Shown here: piece by piece, positions 40,885-50,577 of the stretch | How positions within the stretch are numbered: position 1 is the stretch's first letter | Layout of the letters: each line of letters starts with the position of its first letter | Assembly: GCF_051390635.1 (NCBI RefSeq) | Contig: NZ_JBPODT010000002.1 | Coordinates: 868,001 to 932,000, forward strand | Direction of reading: 5' to 3' | Origin: Microbaculum sp051390635 | Lineage (GTDB): Bacteria > Pseudomonadota > Alphaproteobacteria > Rhizobiales > Tepidamorphaceae | Length of the DNA stretch: 64,000 bases | The notes under the pieces: model-generated | Databases searched by the model: none | Told to the model about the DNA's origin: nothing | Seen by the model: the letters and a program-made list of their open reading frames with translations, nothing else | Translations under genes and position numbers: made by a program

Positions 40885-42150
40885 ATGAGGCGTGTGGTCA
40901 TTACCGGCCTCGGCATGGTTACGCCGTTGGGCTGTGGCGTGGAGCCTACCTGGAATCGGCTGCTTGCCGGCGAGAGCGGCGCGAGCAAGGTCGAGGATTT
41001 CGACGTCTCCGACATTGCCTGCAAGATCGCCTGCCGCATTCCGCGCGGCGACGGCACCGACGGCACCTACAATCCGGACGACTGGATGGAGCCGAAGGAG
41101 CAGCGCAAGGTCGACGACTTCATCATCTTCGCGATGGCGGCCGCCCAGCAGGCGCTCAACGATGCCGACTGGCATCCCGAATCCTATGAGGATCAGACCC
41201 GCTCCGGCGTGCTGATCGGATCAGGAATCGGCGGACTGTCCGGCATCGCCGCCGGTGCCAAGCAGCTCGAGGAGAGAGGCGCGCGGCGTTTGAGCCCGTT
41301 CTTCATTCCTGGCCGACTGATCAATCTGGCGTCGGGCTATATTTCGATCCGCCACGGCCTCAAGGGCCCCAACCACGCGGTCGTGACCGCCTGCTCGACG
41401 GGCGCGCACGCGGTCGGCGACGCCTCGCGCATGATCATGCTGGGCGATGCCGACGTCATGGTCGCCGGCGGTACCGAAGGCGGCGTGTGCCGGCTGGCCT
41501 TGGCGGGCTTCGCGTCCTGCCGGGCGCTCTCGACCGCCTTCAACGATGATCCCAAGCGCGCCTCGCGGCCATATGATCGCGATCGTGACGGCTTCGTCAT
41601 GGGCGAGGGAGCCGGCGTCGTCGTGCTCGAATCGCTGGAGCACGCCCAGGCGCGCGGCGCCCATATCTATGCCGAGGTGATCGGCTACGGCATGTCCGGC
41701 GACGCCTACCATATCACCGCGCCTTCGGAGGACGGAGACGGCGCCTACCGCTGCATGCAGGCGGCGGTGAAGCGGGCCGGCATCGACGTTTCCGAGATCG
41801 ACTACGTCAACGCGCACGGCACGTCGACGCCGTTGGGCGACGAGATCGAGCTGGGCGCGCTGTCCCGCCTCGTCGGCAATGCCGCGGGCCGCATTTCGAT
41901 GTCGTCGACGAAGTCGGCGATCGGCCACCTGCTCGGTGCCGCGGGCGCCGTCGAGACGATCTTCTCGGCATTGGCGATTCGCGACAACGTGGCCCCGCCG
42001 ACGCTCAACCTCGACAATCCCTCCGTGGACACGCCGATTGATCTCGTGCCGCACACCGCGCGCAAGCGTGAGATCAATACGGTCCTGTCGAATTCCTTCG
42101 GATTCGGCGGCACCAACGCATCTTTGATTCTCCGTCGCCTCAACGGCTGA
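40885..42150 (+). CDS. fabF: beta-ketoacyl-ACP synthase II
   Basis: 421 residues. The Cys-His-His triad is intact: Cys170 in VVTACSTGAHA, His in VNAHGTSTPLGD and His in SAIGHLLGAAG. The gating Phe near the C-terminus is in NSFGFGGTNA. It elongates acyl-ACP with malonyl-ACP. The start MRRVVITGLGMVTPLG is typical. Confidence 0.97.
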   Translation: MRRVVITGLGMVTPLGCGVEPTWNRLLAGESGASKVEDFDVSDIACKIACRIPRGDGTDGTYNPDDWMEPKEQRKVDDFIIFAMAAAQQALNDADWHPESYEDQTRSGVLIGSGIGGLSGIAAGAKQLEERGARRLSPFFIPGRLINLASGYISIRHGLKGPNHAVVTACSTGAHAVGDASRMIMLGDADVMVAGGTEGGVCRLALAGFASCRALSTAFNDDPKRASRPYDRDRDGFVMGEGAGVVVLESLEHAQARGAHIYAEVIGYGMSGDAYHITAPSEDGDGAYRCMQAAVKRAGIDVSEIDYVNAHGTSTPLGDEIELGALSRLVGNAAGRISMSSTKSAIGHLLGAAGAVETIFSALAIRDNVAPPTLNLDNPSVDTPIDLVPHTARKREINTVLSNSFGFGGTNASLILRRLNG

Positions 42151-42252
42151 TCGCACGCGTTCTGTTGGCGGCGAAGCGTTCCACCGTTTCGCCGCAATCC
42201 GCAATACCATCAGGGGTGGTTTTCCGTGCGCGGGATATTCAGGAGTCGTAAG

Positions 42253-43473
42253 GTGACCGAGGGCCATTCCGAAGAGCCGGTCGACGGACACCGGGTTTCG
42301 CCGCGCAGTCCGCGCGAAGCCTTGCAGCCCGAACCGGCGCCGCCGCCGCCGGCCGCCTCGCGACGCGCCAAGAACAAGTTCGTCGTCATGGCGAGCGGCA
42401 TCTTCACGTTCCTCATGCTCCTGGTCATCGGTCTCGGCGCTGTGCTGTTCATCGGCAAGTACCAGTTCGACACGGCCGGCCCCCTCGATACGGCGGTGCA
42501 TGTCAACGTCCAGCGCGGCAAGGGCGTGCGCGAGATCGCCCAGCAGCTCCAGCGCGAAGGCGTGATCGAGCAGGCCTGGGTGTTCGTCGGTGGCATTTTC
42601 CTGAACAAGGCGCAGGATGACCTCAAGGCAGGCGAATACGTGATCCCCGAGCATGCCAGCATGCGCCAGGTCATGGACATTCTGGTCGAGGGCAAGGCGA
42701 TCCTGCATCAGGTGACGATCCCGGAGGGCTATACCAGCGAGCAGATCGTCGCCAAGCTGAACGCCGATGCGATCCTGATCGGCGAGATCGACGAAGTCCC
42801 CGCCGAGGGAACGCTGCTGCCGGAGACCTACAGTTTCGACCGCGGCACCAGCCGGGCGCAGATGATCGAGCGGATGAAGCGTGCCCGCGAGCGCGTGCTC
42901 GAGGAGATCTGGAACCGCCGCGTCGACGAACTGCCGGTCTCGACCCCCGAGGAGCTGGTGGTGCTGGCCTCGATCGTCGAGAAGGAAACGGGCAAGGCCG
43001 ACGAGCGCCCGCGCGTTGCCGGCGTGTTCATCAACCGCCTGAACAAGGGCATGCGGCTGCAGTCGGACCCGACGATTCTCTACGGCCTCTACGGCGGCAA
43101 GGCGTTCTTCGAGCCGCGCACCATCACCCGCAGCGAACTCGATGCGCCGAACGCCTACAATACCTATCAGATCAACGGCCTGCCGCCGACGGCGATCGCC
43201 AATCCGGGCCGCGCCGCGCTCGAGTCCGTGGCCAATCCCTCGCGCACCGACGAGCTGTATTTCGTCGCCGACGGCACCGGCGGCCATACTTTCGCGGCGA
43301 GCCTCGAAGAGCATAACCGCAACGTCTCGAAGTGGCGGCAGCTGGAGAAGCAGCGCCGCGAGCGTTCCGCCGCCGAGGCCGAGGAAGCCGCCAGGCTCGA
43401 AGCCGAGCGCGAGGCCGCCGAGGAAGGCAAGGGCGGCACGTCGCTCAAGGGGCTCAATCTCAACGTGAACTGA
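42253..43473 (+). CDS. mltG: endolytic murein transglycosylase MltG (YceG)
   Basis: 406 residues from the GTG at 42253, chosen because AGGAG lies seven bases before it; a GTG at 42226 would add nine residues. A Pro-rich cytoplasmic segment, one transmembrane helix (about 42-66), a LysM-like region and the YceG catalytic domain with Glu in IVEKETG are visible, followed by a charged Glu/Ala/Arg-rich tail beyond the usual end. MltG cuts nascent glycan strands and helps to end their growth. It follows fabF, as in many proteobacteria. Confidence 0.93.
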   Translation: MTEGHSEEPVDGHRVSPRSPREALQPEPAPPPPAASRRAKNKFVVMASGIFTFLMLLVIGLGAVLFIGKYQFDTAGPLDTAVHVNVQRGKGVREIAQQLQREGVIEQAWVFVGGIFLNKAQDDLKAGEYVIPEHASMRQVMDILVEGKAILHQVTIPEGYTSEQIVAKLNADAILIGEIDEVPAEGTLLPETYSFDRGTSRAQMIERMKRARERVLEEIWNRRVDELPVSTPEELVVLASIVEKETGKADERPRVAGVFINRLNKGMRLQSDPTILYGLYGGKAFFEPRTITRSELDAPNAYNTYQINGLPPTAIANPGRAALESVANPSRTDELYFVADGTGGHTFAASLEEHNRNVSKWRQLEKQRRERSAAEAEEAARLEAEREAAEEGKGGTSLKGLNLNVN

Positions 43474-43483
43474 TCGCGCGCCG

Positions 43484-43516
43484 CCGGCCTCGGCTTGTCG
43501 CTGTGGCGGAGGCCGG
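43484..43516 (+). other. hairpin between mltG and yicC
   Basis: CCGGCCTC/GAGGCCGG, a perfect 8-bp stem with a 17-base loop, 11 bases after the mltG stop. No T-run follows. Probably an intercistronic RNA structure. Confidence 0.4.
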
Positions 43517-43586
43517 ATAAGTTCGCGCCGAACCGGCGGGAACCGCGTTTTCCGCTTTTCCTAGACCGTCGATCCGGAAAGAAAAA

Positions 43587-44474
43587 ATGGCGCTCGCGAG
43601 CATGACCGGCTTCGCCCGGGTCGAAGGCACCTTCGGTGATTACCGCTGGCACTGGGAGATCCGCTCCGTCAACGGCCGCGGCCTCGATCTGCGCCTGCGC
43701 CTGCCGCAGGGCTTCGACCGCCTGGAGCCGGCGTTGCGCGAGCGGGCACAGAAGCGCCTGTCGCGCGGCTCGTTGTCCGTTAACCTGCAGATGCACCGGG
43801 CCCAGGCCGCGGGTACGGTCCGGATCAACACCGACGCGCTGGACGCGGTTCTCGCCGCCTGCGAGACGCTGACCGCGACAGGCAAGGTCGAAATGCCGCG
43901 CGCCGACGGGCTGCTGGCGCTCAAGGGGGTCGTCGAGACCGAGGACCAGATCGAGGACGAGGAGACGCGGGCCGCGCTCGACAAGGCTCTGCTTGAGACC
44001 TTCGGCGACGCCCTGGGCCATCTCGTCGAGATGCGGCAGAGCGAAGGCGCCCATCTGGCCATCGTCCTGGCGGCGCGCATGGACGAGATCGAGGCCCTGG
44101 CCGGCGAGGCCGGCGCCAATCCGTCCAGGACGCCGGAAGCGATCGAAAAGCGGCTCGCCGACCAGGTCCGGACGCTGCTCGAATCGGCCCCGGCGCTGGA
44201 TCCGCAGCGCCTGCACCAGGAAGCGGTCCTGCTTGCCACCAAGGCAGATATCCGCGAGGAGCTGGACCGCCTGAATGCCCATGTAGAGGGCGTGCGGGCC
44301 TTGCTCTCGGGGACCGGCGCGGTCGGGCGCAAGCTTGAATTCCTCGCCCAGGAATTCAACCGCGAGGCCAACACGATCTGCTCGAAGTCGAACGACGTGG
44401 CGCTGACGCGGGTCGGGCTCGAGCTGAAGTCGGTCGTCGATCAACTGCGTGAACAGGTTCAGAATGTCGAGTGA
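43587..44474 (+). CDS. YicC/YloC family endoribonuclease
   Basis: 295 residues with both halves of the family: N-terminal MTGFAR and WEIRSVNGRGLDLRLRLP, C-terminal KADIREELDRLNAHV and KLEFLAQEFNREANTICSKS. E. coli YicC is an endoribonuclease that affects RNA stability. It overlaps the start of gmk, a conserved pairing across bacteria. Confidence 0.93.
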   Translation: MALASMTGFARVEGTFGDYRWHWEIRSVNGRGLDLRLRLPQGFDRLEPALRERAQKRLSRGSLSVNLQMHRAQAAGTVRINTDALDAVLAACETLTATGKVEMPRADGLLALKGVVETEDQIEDEETRAALDKALLETFGDALGHLVEMRQSEGAHLAIVLAARMDEIEALAGEAGANPSRTPEAIEKRLADQVRTLLESAPALDPQRLHQEAVLLATKADIREELDRLNAHVEGVRALLSGTGAVGRKLEFLAQEFNREANTICSKSNDVALTRVGLELKSVVDQLREQVQNVE

Positions 44475-45144
44475 GATGCCAAAGGGCGGGTCGCTGAAAC
44501 GCCGCGGCCTGATATTGATCCTGTCCTCGCCGTCGGGGGCCGGAAAGACGTCGATCTCGCGCTCTCTCCTCGGCGAAGAGAACAAATCGGACCAGTCCAT
44601 CCATCTGTCCGTGTCGGTGACGACCCGCAAGCGCCGGCCGAGCGAGGTCGACGGCGTCCACTACAATTTCGTCTCCACCCGACAGTTCGAGTCGATGCGC
44701 GACCACGACGATCTGCTGGAATGGGCGGAGGTGCACGGCAACTACTACGGCACCCCGCGCGAACCGGTCGAGAATGCGCTGAGCGAAGGCAAGGACGTCC
44801 TGTTCGACATCGACTGGCAGGGAACGCGTCAGGTCCTCGAAAGGATGCGCGCCGATACCGTCGCCGTGTTCGTCCTGCCGCCGACCGCCGCCGAGCAGCG
44901 CACACGGTTGGAGCGGCGCGCCGAGGACGACAGCGAGGTCATTGCCCGTCGCCTCGCCAATGCGCGCGACGAGATTACGCACTGGACCGAATACGACTAC
45001 GTGCTCGTCAACAACGATCTCGACGAGAGCGTCGCCAAGGCGCGCGCCATCCTGAACGCCGAGCGCTGCCGCCGCGAACGCCTCGTGGACCTTCCCGACT
45101 TCATCGCGACGCTCGACCGCGACCTCGCCGCCGAAACCGGCTAG
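44464..45144 (+). CDS. gmk: guanylate kinase
   Basis: 226 residues. P-loop SSPSGAGKTSIS, the GMP-binding segment SVTTRKRRPSEVDGVHYNFV and the DIDWQGTRQV motif are complete. It converts GMP to GDP. Two ATGs are possible (44464, overlapping yicC by 11 bases, and 44476). The stop overlaps the convergent rsmA stop in CTAG. Confidence 0.96.
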   Translation: MSSEMPKGGSLKRRGLILILSSPSGAGKTSISRSLLGEENKSDQSIHLSVSVTTRKRRPSEVDGVHYNFVSTRQFESMRDHDDLLEWAEVHGNYYGTPREPVENALSEGKDVLFDIDWQGTRQVLERMRADTVAVFVLPPTAAEQRTRLERRAEDDSEVIARRLANARDEITHWTEYDYVLVNNDLDESVAKARAILNAERCRRERLVDLPDFIATLDRDLAAETG

Positions 45145-45995
45145 GCGGACGCGGCGAAGGCGCGCGTCAGCGCTAGGAAGTCGTCGACCGGTATGTCTTC
45201 GGCACGACTCGTCGGATCGATTCCGGCTGCCTCCAGCAGGGTTTCGGGGTGCGCGGCGAGGCTTTTCAGGCTCGACCGCAGCATCTTGCGCCGCTGGCCG
45301 AAGGCGGCCGCCGTCACCCGCTCCAGGTCCTTGAACCGGATTCCCTCAGGCATTTCCTTGGGCTCGATACGCACGACGCTCGACGTGATCTTTGGCGGCG
45401 GCGTGAAGGCGCGCCGGTCGACGTCGAACAGAATGCGGGCGCTTGAACGCCATTGCGACAGGATTGACAGCCGCCCGTAGGTCTTCGATCCGGGCGCGGC
45501 GACGATCCGCTCGGCGACCTCGCGCTGGAACATCAACGTCAGCGAGTCCCACCACGGCGGCCAGGCATCGGTACCGAGCCAGCCGACGAGCAGAACCGTG
45601 GAGATGTTGTAGGGCAGGTTGGCGACGATCCGGGCCGGCCGCTCAATGCGTTCACCGAGATCGAGTTTCGTCGCGTCGGCGGCGACGATTTCGAGCCGTC
45701 CCGGAAACGCGGCAGCCAGGTCCTCCAGAGCCGCGATGCAGCGATCGTCCTTCTCGATGGCGACGACCTTCCGCGCGCCCTCCAGCAGCAGTGCGCGGGT
45801 CAGGCCGCCCGGTCCCGGGCCGACCTCGGCGACCGTCACGCCATGGAGGGCGCCGGATGTCCGGGCGATACGGCGGGTCAGGTTGATGTCGAGCAGGAAG
45901 TTCTGGCCGAGCGACTTGCGCGCCGCGAGCCCGTGGCCGGCGATGACCTCGCGCAGGGGAGGCAGGTCCGGCGGCAGGTCGGGCTCGTCCGGCAT
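45141..45995 (-). CDS. rsmA: 16S rRNA (adenine1518/1519-N6)-dimethyltransferase
   Basis: 284 residues. The family start KSLGQNFLLD, SAM motif EVGPGPGGLT, IEKDDRC and the N6-adenine motif NLPYNIS are present. It dimethylates two adjacent adenines in helix 45. The ATG at 45995 shares a base with the pdxA stop (TGATG); an ATG at 46019 would put eight more residues inside pdxA and is less likely. Confidence 0.96.
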   Translation of the reverse strand: MPDEPDLPPDLPPLREVIAGHGLAARKSLGQNFLLDINLTRRIARTSGALHGVTVAEVGPGPGGLTRALLLEGARKVVAIEKDDRCIAALEDLAAAFPGRLEIVAADATKLDLGERIERPARIVANLPYNISTVLLVGWLGTDAWPPWWDSLTLMFQREVAERIVAAPGSKTYGRLSILSQWRSSARILFDVDRRAFTPPPKITSSVVRIEPKEMPEGIRFKDLERVTAAAFGQRRKMLRSSLKSLAAHPETLLEAAGIDPTSRAEDIPVDDFLALTRAFAASA

Positions 45996-47002
45996 CACGG
46001 CCGCGCGGACATGCGCCACGCCATCCGTATCGCGGCGACGAAGCTCGACGGATTGGCCTTTCCGGTGCCGGCGAGAGAGAGTGCCGTGCCGTGATCCGGC
46101 GATGTGCGCACGAACGGGAGACCGAGCGTCACGTTCACCGCGTCGTCGAAGGCGATCGTCTTGATCGGGATCAGCGCCTGGTCGTGATACATGCAGATGG
46201 CCGCGTCGTAGCTGCGTCTGGCGCTCGCGTGGAACAGGGTATCGGCCGCCTGCGGCCCGTGCGCGCCGATGCCTTCGGCGACGAGTGCCGCCACCGCGGG
46301 CGCGACGACGTCGCGATCTTCCGTTCCGATCCGGCCGCCTTCGCCTGCATGGGGGTTGAGTCCGGCGACGGCGAGGCGCGGGGCGGCGATACCGAATTTC
46401 GCGGTCAGTTCCCTGGCGACGATCCGCGACGTCTCTACGATCAAATCCTCGGTGAGCAGCCGCGATACGTCGGCGATCGGCACATGGACGGTGACTGGCA
46501 CGACGCGCAGCTCGTCCGAGGCGATCATCATCACCGGATAGGCGTCGAGGCCCCGACGGCGGGCCAGATCGCCGAGGAACTCGGTATGGCCGGGAAACGC
46601 AAAGCCGGCATCGTAGAGCGTTTCCTTCTGCACCGGGGCCGTGACGACCCCGCAGGCCCGGCCGTCGATCACGTCGGTGACGGCGCGCTCGATCGCCTCG
46701 AGAACGGCAGGTGCGTCCTCAGTCGACGGATTGCCGGGTGTCCCGGCGCGGACGCGGCTTTCGAGCCGCATAACGGGTATCCCTTCGCCGAAGGCCGCGT
46801 CGACCTCGTCGGGGCATTCAACTGTGATGACGGGAACGGGAACACCGGCGGATTTCAGGCGTGAGGACAGGAAGTCCGGATCCGCGAGGCAGTAGAACGG
46901 GCAGGGCGGGCCAGCCCGCAGGGCTAGCCAGGAAAGACCGATGAGCTCCGGACCGACACCGGCCGGCTCGCCCATCGTCACAACGAGCGGATCGCGGGAC
47001 AT
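45995..47002 (-). CDS. pdxA: 4-hydroxythreonine-4-phosphate dehydrogenase
   Basis: 335 residues. TMGEPAGVGPEL at the N-terminus, metal-binding His in FPGHTEFLGDL, AGLNPHAGEGG and MYHDQALIP, then the C-terminal SPDHGTAL, are all conserved. It acts in pyridoxal phosphate synthesis. The ATG at 47002 is 14 bases after the surA-like stop. The surA-pdxA-rsmA order is shared with E. coli. Confidence 0.97.
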   Translation of the reverse strand: MSRDPLVVTMGEPAGVGPELIGLSWLALRAGPPCPFYCLADPDFLSSRLKSAGVPVPVITVECPDEVDAAFGEGIPVMRLESRVRAGTPGNPSTEDAPAVLEAIERAVTDVIDGRACGVVTAPVQKETLYDAGFAFPGHTEFLGDLARRRGLDAYPVMMIASDELRVVPVTVHVPIADVSRLLTEDLIVETSRIVARELTAKFGIAAPRLAVAGLNPHAGEGGRIGTEDRDVVAPAVAALVAEGIGAHGPQAADTLFHASARRSYDAAICMYHDQALIPIKTIAFDDAVNVTLGLPFVRTSPDHGTALSLAGTGKANPSSFVAAIRMAWRMSARP

Positions 47003-47016
47003 CTGTTGAGGCCCGC

Positions 47017-47982
47017 TCAGCGATACTCGATGACGGCGCTCTGCTTCAGGTCGATCAGGAGCCGGCGCGCCAGACGTTCGCCCTGTTCGTTCATGAGCTC
47101 GTTCTGGACCTGTTTGCGCGCGGCGGACGTATCCTGGATTTCCTCCCGGTCGCAGACGCCGAGTAGGTCGATCGCGATCGGGCCCTTGTTCGGGCTGGTA
47201 ATCCCGCCGACCGGAATATCCTTCAACTCGCCGACGACGTTCGGGGCAATGTCGGCCAGGTTCCGGCGAACCGAATCCTTGACGACGATATCGCGGAACG
47301 ACTTGGCGAGATCGCGGGCGCTGTCGCAACCGGTGTATTTGGACCGGAACGCCTGGGCATCCGCCGTGCGCTGGCGGATATAGGCGTCGGAACTGTCCTG
47401 CGGAATGATGAAGATGATCTGCTGAATCTCCAGCTCGACGCTGGTCGACGGCAGTTCCTCGCCCTTGCGGGCGAGGGCGACCTCGATGTCGCGGTCGCGG
47501 ATATTGACGCTGGAACGGAACCGCGCCCGCACCACGTTGCGCCATGTCAGGTCGGCCTCAAGGCGCTTCTTCAGGGTCGAGGGATTGACCCCCAACTGCT
47601 GGAGGGCCTGGCCGAACTGGCTCGGCGACAACTTCACCCGGCTGGCGATGGCGTCGAAAGCCTGATCGACTTCCGCCGAGCTCACCGAAATCCCGACGCG
47701 CCGGGCGGCCTGCATCTTCAGCCGCTCGTCGATAAGCTCGTCGATGGCCTTCTGCTTCGGGTTTGCAGTCCCGCGGGCGGTCGCCTGGATCAGCTTCTGC
47801 CGTTGCACGATGTCGTATTCGGTTACCGGCTCGTCGTTGACGAGAATCGCGATCGACGTGGCGAATGCGGTTTGCGCCGAACCGGCGACGATAGCGCTCG
47901 CCGCGCCCGCCGCCATCAGCGCCGAGAACGCCACTGCGCGGGAAAACCGCAGAAAACCAGAAAGTCCGGTGAAGTCATTCAT
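47017..47982 (-). CDS. SurA-like periplasmic peptidyl-prolyl isomerase/chaperone
   Basis: 321 residues with a signal peptide of about 42 residues ending near AFA. A SurA N-terminal chaperone domain (VNDEPVTEYDIVQRQKL, DELIDERLKMQAA) is followed by one short parvulin-like region without the full PPIase signature, typical of alphaproteobacterial SurA. It delivers outer membrane proteins, including LptD, to the Bam complex. Its place between lptD and pdxA supports the call. Confidence 0.9.
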   Translation of the reverse strand: MNDFTGLSGFLRFSRAVAFSALMAAGAASAIVAGSAQTAFATSIAILVNDEPVTEYDIVQRQKLIQATARGTANPKQKAIDELIDERLKMQAARRVGISVSSAEVDQAFDAIASRVKLSPSQFGQALQQLGVNPSTLKKRLEADLTWRNVVRARFRSSVNIRDRDIEVALARKGEELPSTSVELEIQQIIFIIPQDSSDAYIRQRTADAQAFRSKYTGCDSARDLAKSFRDIVVKDSVRRNLADIAPNVVGELKDIPVGGITSPNKGPIAIDLLGVCDREEIQDTSAARKQVQNELMNEQGERLARRLLIDLKQSAVIEYR

Positions 47983-48076
47983 CCGATATGCCCAGATATC
48001 ATGATCAGCGCATGCCATTCGATTGTGGCAGGCACATGGCTGGCCGGGGCCAGCCCCTGGCCTCGGCTTTCAATGT

Positions 48077-50575
48077 CTAGTCGTTTCGGTTGCCGATGGA
48101 TTGCGAGAACTTGCCTTCCGTCAGGGAGCGCAGGGCAAACCGGAACGTAATCCGCTCGTCCGGCTCCTGATCCAGATCGCGCGCATATTGCCTCTGATAC
48201 GCCACGGCGATCGTCACGCACTCGTTTTCGTAACCGAAACCGAAGGAATTCGAAATCCATTGCGGAGAATGGTTCGGCTGCGGGGATGACGGCGGTGTGC
48301 CGGAGATTTCGTAGCGACCGCCCGCCCAGACCGACCAGTTCTCGTCGATTTTCAGCTTGGCGACGCCCTGGATTTCCTCGCGATCGACGATGAAGCCCTG
48401 TTCGGGGTCCGCGGCGATGTTCGAGTAGATGACCGACGACGATACCGCGCCGTAGCCGCCGCTGACTTCAAGGTCGTAGCGCTTGTTGTCGAAATCCGAC
48501 TCGTCGAGACGAATGCGGTTGACGATCTGAAGCGACGAGATCGGCGAGAAGTAGAGCGAGGCCACATAGTCGGACCGGTCGGTTTCCAGTCCGGAGCCTG
48601 TCGGGAACGGGTTGTCGCCGGCGAGCAGGTAGGACTGGCCGAACACACCGCCGATCTCGATGCCGGACTCGGTCTGAGCCGTATAGCGCACGCCGACATT
48701 GGCGCGCGTGCCGCCGTCCATCCGGTCGTATCCGGAGAACTTGTCGATCTGGAACAGGTTGGTGTCGTCGAACACCAGGCTGAGCGCGTCGTTGTTCGGG
48801 ATGATCGCGTTGTCCTGCGCGTCGGGCCGCGCCACGAGTTGGGCGATCGGTTCGACGATCTGATAGCCCCAGTTGTTCGAGATCAGGATCGGATAACGAT
48901 ATTCGATGCCGACCGCAGCCATGCCGCGGATGATCGTATCGTCACCGTTCGGCATGAAATTGTTGAGGACGCTGATGTTGGTGTAGCCGTCGCTCAGGTA
49001 CGGATCGTCGACGCTGAACGCATAGGCGTCGCCGCGCATCGACACGAAGGGGGTGAACACCTGGCCGAAACTGTCCGTGATCGACCGCTCCCAGCGCAGC
49101 TCCGCTATGGCCCGATTGGTCGTGCCCGGGACGCCGATCAGTTCGCAGGTCGTCGACCGCGCCTGGGCCAGGATGCTTGCCGATGTCACGCCGGCGGACA
49201 GATCGGAAAGCCTGCTCGGATTGTTCAGGTAGCCATAGGGACATCCCAGATCGGGGTCGAGCTGCCTGGCATACGGGAACAGCGGCCGGAATTCGGCATC
49301 CGAGCGCGACAGGCTGAGCGAATTGAAGTCGAGCGACAGCCGTCCGCCCAGGACGGATTCATCGAATATGTAGTTGTAGTCGATGATCGGGTGAATGACC
49401 GGCTGCGAGTCCTCGTTGAACCGGTAGGGATCCTGCAGGATCTGATAGTGCACGATCCGCGCGTCGAACCAGTTCCGGGCGCTTTGCCCCGTCAGGAAGA
49501 GCTGGTCGCGGAGTTCGTTGCGGTTCGTCAGGTTGTACGTCCGCATGAAGGTCTGGTCGGTCTGCAGCGTCCCGTCCCAGCCCCATTTCCAGAAGTCGTT
49601 GATCTGGAACAGGCCTTCCGTCTGCACGACGCCGCGGAATTCCTTCTGGCTGTCAATGCGGTAAGGCTCGAACTGATCCGGATCGAGCTGGTAGATGCCG
49701 GCGCCGCGCACCAGGTAGCCGCCTTTGGCGAAACGCTGCCGCCATTCGAATTCGCCCAGCGGCCCCTGGATCGTATAGGGCGTCACCGAGACCGTCAGGT
49801 CGTAGTCGGGCGCAAGGGCAAAATAATAGGGAACTTCAACGCCGTAGCCCAGGTTCTTATTGTAGATGAAGCCGGGGCGGAGGAATCCGGACCGCTGCTT
49901 CACGGTCGGGTCGGGGTGGCTGAAGAAGGGCAGGTAGGCGATCGGCATGCCGAACAGCTCGAAGCTGGCGTCCTCGTAATAGACGGTCTGCTCTTCCTGA
50001 TTGTGGATGATGCGCTTCGCCTTGATCTGCCAGAACGGCGGCTTCTCCGGATTCTCCTGGCACGGCTTGCACGCGGTATAGACGCCCGTGTTGAACACGG
50101 TGACGTTCTCGTCGAAACGCTCCGCAGAGGTCGCGGCGAAACGAGTCTCGTCGGGCGTCACCAGGGTCAGCTCGTTGACGAATCCGTCGCGGAAATCGTC
50201 GGTCAGCTCGACCGCGTCGGCATAGATCACGTTCTTGTCAGGCGCCGTGATCTTCACGTTGCCGCGGGCGAACACTTTGCCGGTCTTCTGGTCGTAGTCG
50301 ACCCGCTCCGCCTCGACGGTATAGCCCTTGTAGTAGATATCGACCGCGCCCGCGGCCGACACCATGTCGTTGTCCAGGTCGTAGATGAGTTCATCAGCCT
50401 CGAGCAGCATCCGCGCATTGGGATCGCTGTCGATGATATCGGTCATCGTCGAGGTCGTGGGGACCTGGGCAAACGCCGGCGGCGCCGCGGCGACAAGCGC
50501 CACGCCCATGAGAACTGCGACAATGCCTGGCATCGTGCAGCGAGTCCGATCGAGAATACGCGGATCGGCAGCCAT
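48077..50575 (-). CDS. lptD: LPS assembly outer membrane protein LptD
   Basis: 832 residues. A signal peptide (about 1-37, cut after AFA) precedes the OstA beta-jellyroll (LEADELIYD, FARGNVKITAPDKN) and a large beta-barrel ending in an aromatic-poor strand. Cys residues in the N-terminal region (CKPC) and mid-barrel may make the structural disulfides. It inserts LPS in the outer leaflet. The ATG at 50575 follows the lptG stop by two bases (a GTG at 50578 is possible). Confidence 0.95.
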   Translation of the reverse strand: MAADPRILDRTRCTMPGIVAVLMGVALVAAAPPAFAQVPTTSTMTDIIDSDPNARMLLEADELIYDLDNDMVSAAGAVDIYYKGYTVEAERVDYDQKTGKVFARGNVKITAPDKNVIYADAVELTDDFRDGFVNELTLVTPDETRFAATSAERFDENVTVFNTGVYTACKPCQENPEKPPFWQIKAKRIIHNQEEQTVYYEDASFELFGMPIAYLPFFSHPDPTVKQRSGFLRPGFIYNKNLGYGVEVPYYFALAPDYDLTVSVTPYTIQGPLGEFEWRQRFAKGGYLVRGAGIYQLDPDQFEPYRIDSQKEFRGVVQTEGLFQINDFWKWGWDGTLQTDQTFMRTYNLTNRNELRDQLFLTGQSARNWFDARIVHYQILQDPYRFNEDSQPVIHPIIDYNYIFDESVLGGRLSLDFNSLSLSRSDAEFRPLFPYARQLDPDLGCPYGYLNNPSRLSDLSAGVTSASILAQARSTTCELIGVPGTTNRAIAELRWERSITDSFGQVFTPFVSMRGDAYAFSVDDPYLSDGYTNISVLNNFMPNGDDTIIRGMAAVGIEYRYPILISNNWGYQIVEPIAQLVARPDAQDNAIIPNNDALSLVFDDTNLFQIDKFSGYDRMDGGTRANVGVRYTAQTESGIEIGGVFGQSYLLAGDNPFPTGSGLETDRSDYVASLYFSPISSLQIVNRIRLDESDFDNKRYDLEVSGGYGAVSSSVIYSNIAADPEQGFIVDREEIQGVAKLKIDENWSVWAGGRYEISGTPPSSPQPNHSPQWISNSFGFGYENECVTIAVAYQRQYARDLDQEPDERITFRFALRSLTEGKFSQSIGNRND

Positions 50576-50577
50576 CA

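Noticed and set aside
41221..43314. 697-codon frame opposite fabF and mltG
   Set aside because: Antisense shadow; composition artefact of high GC, with no domain recognisable.
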